A stretch of DNA of 64,000 nt from NCBI GenBank assembly GCA_021325135.1, contig JAJPHT010000046.1, forward strand, positions 163,885 to 227,884, written 5' to 3'. Origin of the DNA: Pseudomonadota bacterium (lineage in GTDB: Archaea; Thermoplasmatota; SW-10-69-26; JACQPN01; JAJPHT01). Position numbers and translations under genes: made by a program. The notes under the pieces are model-generated. The model had not been told where the DNA came from. It saw only the letters and a list, made by a program, of their open reading frames with translations, and made no database searches. Within the stretch, counting starts at the first letter, position 1, and the number at the start of each line of letters is the position of its first letter. Positions 61,311 to 64,000 of this stretch are shown here, in pieces.

Positions 61311-61397
61311 GATTCTTGCGCAATTCTTTCTAGAGATGCGCTTGCTTCCTCTGGGGGGTGCGGTTGCTTTTTCTTGGGCTTCTGCCTTGAGGGCCGC

Positions 61398-62912
61398 GTG
61401 CGCGGCGCGCTCCTGGCGGCTCTCCTGCTCCTGGCGCCCCTGGCGCTGGCGGCCCAGCCCGCGCGCGTCGACGTCTCCTCCGCCGACCCCCCGGTCCTTG
61501 CGGGCGCGCTCTCGCTCCAGATGGCCCAGGGCTTCCTGGACCCCGTGCCGGGGCTCGCGGGCGGCGGGGCGCTGCGCGCGTCGTGGAGCGCCGCCCACGG
61601 CTACCTCCTCACCAAGAGCGCCGAGCGCTACACGCCGCTGCGCGTCCACCTGGGCACCACCACGCCCCGCAACGACACCGTCGACCTCGCGGCGGGGAAC
61701 CTCACCGGCCTCGCCTGCGCGGAGCACTGCGTCGTCGCCCTCTTCTGGAGCGGAGGCGACGCTCTGCTCAACTCCTCGTGGGACTCCCAGGGCGCGCCCA
61801 TCGCGCGGCTGGGCGCCACGCGCGTGGTCGCGGCCGGCAACCCCGAAGGCGCCATCGTGGGCGCCGCGCCGGAGGGCTTCCGCCAGGAGATCCCCGCCTC
61901 GTGGGTGGGCGCCTCCATGGCGGCGCGCGTCGAGGGCCGCGCGACGCTCCTCGTCTACAACGCCACCGCGCGCGTGGCGACCTCCCAGGGGGAGCAGACG
62001 TTCGCCACCGGCGAGGCCGACGAGCCCGACTCCGCCGTGGGCACGCGCCACGAGGACCGCATCCTCGTCCTGGACCTGGAGGGCGCGCGCGTCGACGCGC
62101 CCCCGGGCTCCCTGGCCTACGCGCCCTCCGCGGGCTTCTCCCTGGTGGGCTCCCTCCACGTGGAGCGCGCGGAGGGCCGCGCGGAGGAGGGGGGCTTCTC
62201 GCGCCCCGTCCACGACGCCGCGCTTGACGCCACGGGCCGCTTCCAGGGCACCCTCTCCGGCGCGCCCGACGCGGGGCTGGGCCTCGCGCCGCGCCCCGGC
62301 GGCATCCGCCTCTCCTTCTCGGGCGACGCCGACTCCCTCGCCATCGCGGGCTCGCAGGTGGCCCCCTCCCGCGCGCCCACCACCCGGGAGACCGTGGGCG
62401 GGATCGCGGCGGTGGGCATCCTCGTCGCGCTGGCGGCGCTCTACTCCCGCATCAGCGACGCCGCGGTGCTCCACAACGCGAACCGGCGGCGCCTCCTCGC
62501 CGCGCTCCAGGCCGAGCCCGGCGCCAGCGTGGGCGACCTCAGCCGCAAGGCGGGGCTCTCCGAGGGCGTCGCGCGATATCATCTCCGCATCCTCGCCACG
62601 CGCGGCCTCGCCAGGCTGGAGCGCGCGGGGCGCCTCACGCTCGTCTACCCGGGCCGGCCCGACGGCGCGCGCACCGCGACGGACCGCACGCTGCGCGGCG
62701 CGCGCCGCCTGGACGTCGCGCAGCGCCTCGTGGAGGCGCCCCAAGGGCTCACGCAGCAGGACCTCGCGGCCCTGACGGGCCTCTCGCAGCGCCTCGTGTC
62801 GTACCACCTGGGCGCGCTGCGCGACGCGGGGCTCGTGGAGGCCAGCGGCCACCCGCTGCGTTACGCCCCCACGCCGGAGCTTCTGGACAACGCGGGTCGC
62901 AGAACGCTTTAG
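61398..62912 (+). CDS. Membrane-anchored transcription regulator with extracellular domain and two winged helices
   Basis: 504 residues from a GTG at 61398. Signal peptide (RGALLAALLLLAPLALA), an extracytoplasmic beta-rich domain of about 340 residues with one Cys pair (LACAEHCVV), one transmembrane helix (TVGGIAAVGILVALAALYS, about 383-401) and two cytoplasmic winged-helix units: NRRRLLAALQAEPGASVGDLSR..., GVARYHLRILATRGLARLE and DVAQRLVEAPQGLTQQDLAAL..., RLVSYHLGALRDAGLVEAS. So an outside signal could act directly on DNA binding at the membrane. TTGCTTTTTC about 29 bp upstream supports the GTG over a TTG at 61374. Confidence 0.85.
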   Translation: MRGALLAALLLLAPLALAAQPARVDVSSADPPVLAGALSLQMAQGFLDPVPGLAGGGALRASWSAAHGYLLTKSAERYTPLRVHLGTTTPRNDTVDLAAGNLTGLACAEHCVVALFWSGGDALLNSSWDSQGAPIARLGATRVVAAGNPEGAIVGAAPEGFRQEIPASWVGASMAARVEGRATLLVYNATARVATSQGEQTFATGEADEPDSAVGTRHEDRILVLDLEGARVDAPPGSLAYAPSAGFSLVGSLHVERAEGRAEEGGFSRPVHDAALDATGRFQGTLSGAPDAGLGLAPRPGGIRLSFSGDADSLAIAGSQVAPSRAPTTRETVGGIAAVGILVALAALYSRISDAAVLHNANRRRLLAALQAEPGASVGDLSRKAGLSEGVARYHLRILATRGLARLERAGRLTLVYPGRPDGARTATDRTLRGARRLDVAQRLVEAPQGLTQQDLAALTGLSQRLVSYHLGALRDAGLVEASGHPLRYAPTPELLDNAGRRTL

Positions 62913-62913
62913 G
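62907..62913 (+). promoter_or_regulatory. TATA-like box of the CocE/NonD gene, inside the preceding stop codon
   Basis: CTTTAGG, centred 28 bp before the ATG at 62937; its TAG is the stop codon of the membrane-anchored regulator, so promoter and stop share bases. Confidence 0.5.
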
Positions 62914-62936
62914 ACCCCCGCGGGCCTGGGCCCCCG

Positions 62937-64000
62937 ATGCTGCGCCCCTTCGCCCTGGCCCTCGTGATGCTGGGCTCCGTCGCCGCGGGCTGCCTCGCGC
63001 CCTCCGACCTCGACGCCGCCCGCCACCAGGGCGCGGCCTCCACGGCGCTCTTCGACCTCAACCTCACCAAGGCCGAGCGCCTCCCCTTCGCCGCCAAGGA
63101 CGGCACGAAGCTGGACGTCGCCGCGTGGAGGCCCGTCGCCAACGGCAGCGCGGACGCGAAGTTCCCCGTCCTCGTGGACATCGGCCCGTACTACGGCAAC
63201 GCGGGCGGCGACATGATGACGCTCTCCGGCTTCGACCAGCGCACGGTGCAATACTTCGTCCCCCGCGGCTACGCCTTCGCCCGCGTCTCCGTGCGCGGCA
63301 CCGGCCTCTCCGAAGGGTGCTTCGACCTGGGCGGCGCCACCGAGCAGCAGGACATCCACGACGTGGTGGAGTTCCTCGCCAAGGAGCCGTGGAGCACGGG
63401 CTCCGTCGCCGTCATCGGCAAGTCCTACGACGGCACCACACCCTGGCAGGCCGCCATCACGCAGCCCAAGGGGCTCAAGACCATCGTGCCCATCAGCGGC
63501 ATCACCGACATGTACCGCTACACGTTCCACGACGGCACCACGTACCCCGAGAACCTGGGCTTCGAGACGTACTACAACCTCCTCGTGGACGAGGACGTCG
63601 ACCCCTTCACGCCCACCGTGTACGCGGGCCCGCAGGACGCGCAGCAGAACGCCGCGCGCACCTGCTGGCAGGACAACGCCGACCAGAGCGCGCAGGGCGC
63701 CATCACCATCGGGAACGGCGACCACGGCACCGCCTTCTGGAAGGAGCGCGACTACGAGCTCTCCTGGAGCAAGGTCCAGGTCCCCGTCTTCATGGTCCAC
63801 GGCCTCCACGACTGGAACGTCAAGCCCGACAACGCCGTCCCCCTCTACAACAACCTCACCGTCCCCAAGATGGCCTGGCTGGGCCAGTGGGAGCACAACT
63901 ACCCCGACGTGAACACCTACAAGCCCGAGTGGAGCCGCCACGACTGGAACGAGACGCTGCTCACCTGGTTCGACCACTGGCTCAAGGGCGTCGACAACAA
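62937..64000 (+). CDS. CocE/NonD-family serine hydrolase lipoprotein (3' end outside window)
   Basis: 354 codons visible; the frame runs off the right edge. Lipoprotein signal MLRPFALALVMLGSVAAGC (lipobox AAGC), then an alpha/beta-hydrolase of the X-Pro dipeptidyl-peptidase (S15)/CocE group. Visible features are FVPRGYAFARVSVRGTGLSEGC, the nucleophile elbow GKSYDGTTPWQAA (Ser in GxSxxG), PVFMVHGLHDWNVKPDN (catalytic Asp region) and the His in WLGQWEHNYPD. It probably cleaves peptides or esters outside the cell. The C-terminal jelly-roll domain expected for the family lies beyond the window. The start is supported by a TATA-like CTTTAGG 28 bp upstream. Confidence 0.9.
   Translation, partial: MLRPFALALVMLGSVAAGCLAPSDLDAARHQGAASTALFDLNLTKAERLPFAAKDGTKLDVAAWRPVANGSADAKFPVLVDIGPYYGNAGGDMMTLSGFDQRTVQYFVPRGYAFARVSVRGTGLSEGCFDLGGATEQQDIHDVVEFLAKEPWSTGSVAVIGKSYDGTTPWQAAITQPKGLKTIVPISGITDMYRYTFHDGTTYPENLGFETYYNLLVDEDVDPFTPTVYAGPQDAQQNAARTCWQDNADQSAQGAITIGNGDHGTAFWKERDYELSWSKVQVPVFMVHGLHDWNVKPDNAVPLYNNLTVPKMAWLGQWEHNYPDVNTYKPEWSRHDWNETLLTWFDHWLKGVDN

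Overview
The window looks like a chromosomal segment of a very GC-rich archaeon (about 70% G+C by eye, not computed). The archaeal markers are an MCM replicative helicase, a translation factor aIF5B, an archaeal-type ATP-dependent DNA ligase, a DacZ-type diadenylate cyclase, an archaeal-type AsnRS, many one-component winged-helix regulators, and TATA-like elements sitting 25-34 bp upstream of start codons. The last point implies leaderless or near-leaderless mRNAs; genes inside operons instead carry GGAGG-type ribosome binding sites or ATGA/GTGA overlaps. Proteins are not strongly acidic, so this is probably not a haloarchaeon. A Thermoplasmatota-like euryarchaeote is my best inference, but no rRNA or tRNA is present to confirm it. 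I found no insertion sequences, transposases, CRISPR arrays or RNA genes.

Region by region. 1-9 kb: the 3' part of an NAD-dependent formate dehydrogenase, a DEAD-box RNA helicase, a large orphan gene (2477-6811) that looks like a single-gene antiviral STAND (Avs-like) defence protein, and a DNA ligase. The Avs-like protein has a predicted PD-(D/E)xK nuclease domain, a P-loop NTPase and a long array of about 40-residue Trp-rich repeats. 9-15.5 kb: an acyl-CoA metabolism island (enoyl-CoA hydratase, VOC protein, 3-hydroxyacyl-CoA dehydrogenase, a PaaG-like isomerase, DUF1684 protein, acyl-CoA synthetase). 15.6-23 kb: a winged-helix/class II aldolase fusion, class II LysRS, a tandem family of five small secreted four-cysteine proteins, AsnRS, and a pair of identical 20-bp palindromes.

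23-33 kb: lipoproteins, a CYTH enzyme, PPOX-family and CBS proteins, a hot-dog thioesterase, polytopic membrane proteins, DacZ, a LeuC/aconitase-family large subunit, and a double winged-helix regulator followed by a zinc-ribbon protein. 33-42 kb: an ArsB/NhaD-like transporter, a ChrA-type chromate transporter, MCM and a DUF72 protein. 42-48 kb: a 1792-residue secreted protein made mostly of thrombospondin type 3-like calcium-binding repeats, translationally coupled to a small membrane protein. 48-54.5 kb: aIF5B, two receiver-Roadblock paralogues (one with Asp to Glu at the phosphorylation site), an Asp-box lipoprotein and a cyclophilin lipoprotein. 54.5-58.2 kb: two sets of tightly coupled genes for membrane, secreted and coiled-coil/HhH proteins. 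58.2-64 kb: a regulator, a large membrane protein, a REPIN-like 58-bp inverted repeat, small secreted proteins, a membrane-anchored double winged-helix regulator, and a CocE/NonD-family lipoprotein hydrolase cut by the window end.

The most unusual items are the Avs-like protein, the regulator-aldolase fusion, the tandem VGPC secreted family, the paired palindromes, the REPIN-like repeat and the phosphosite-substituted receiver.
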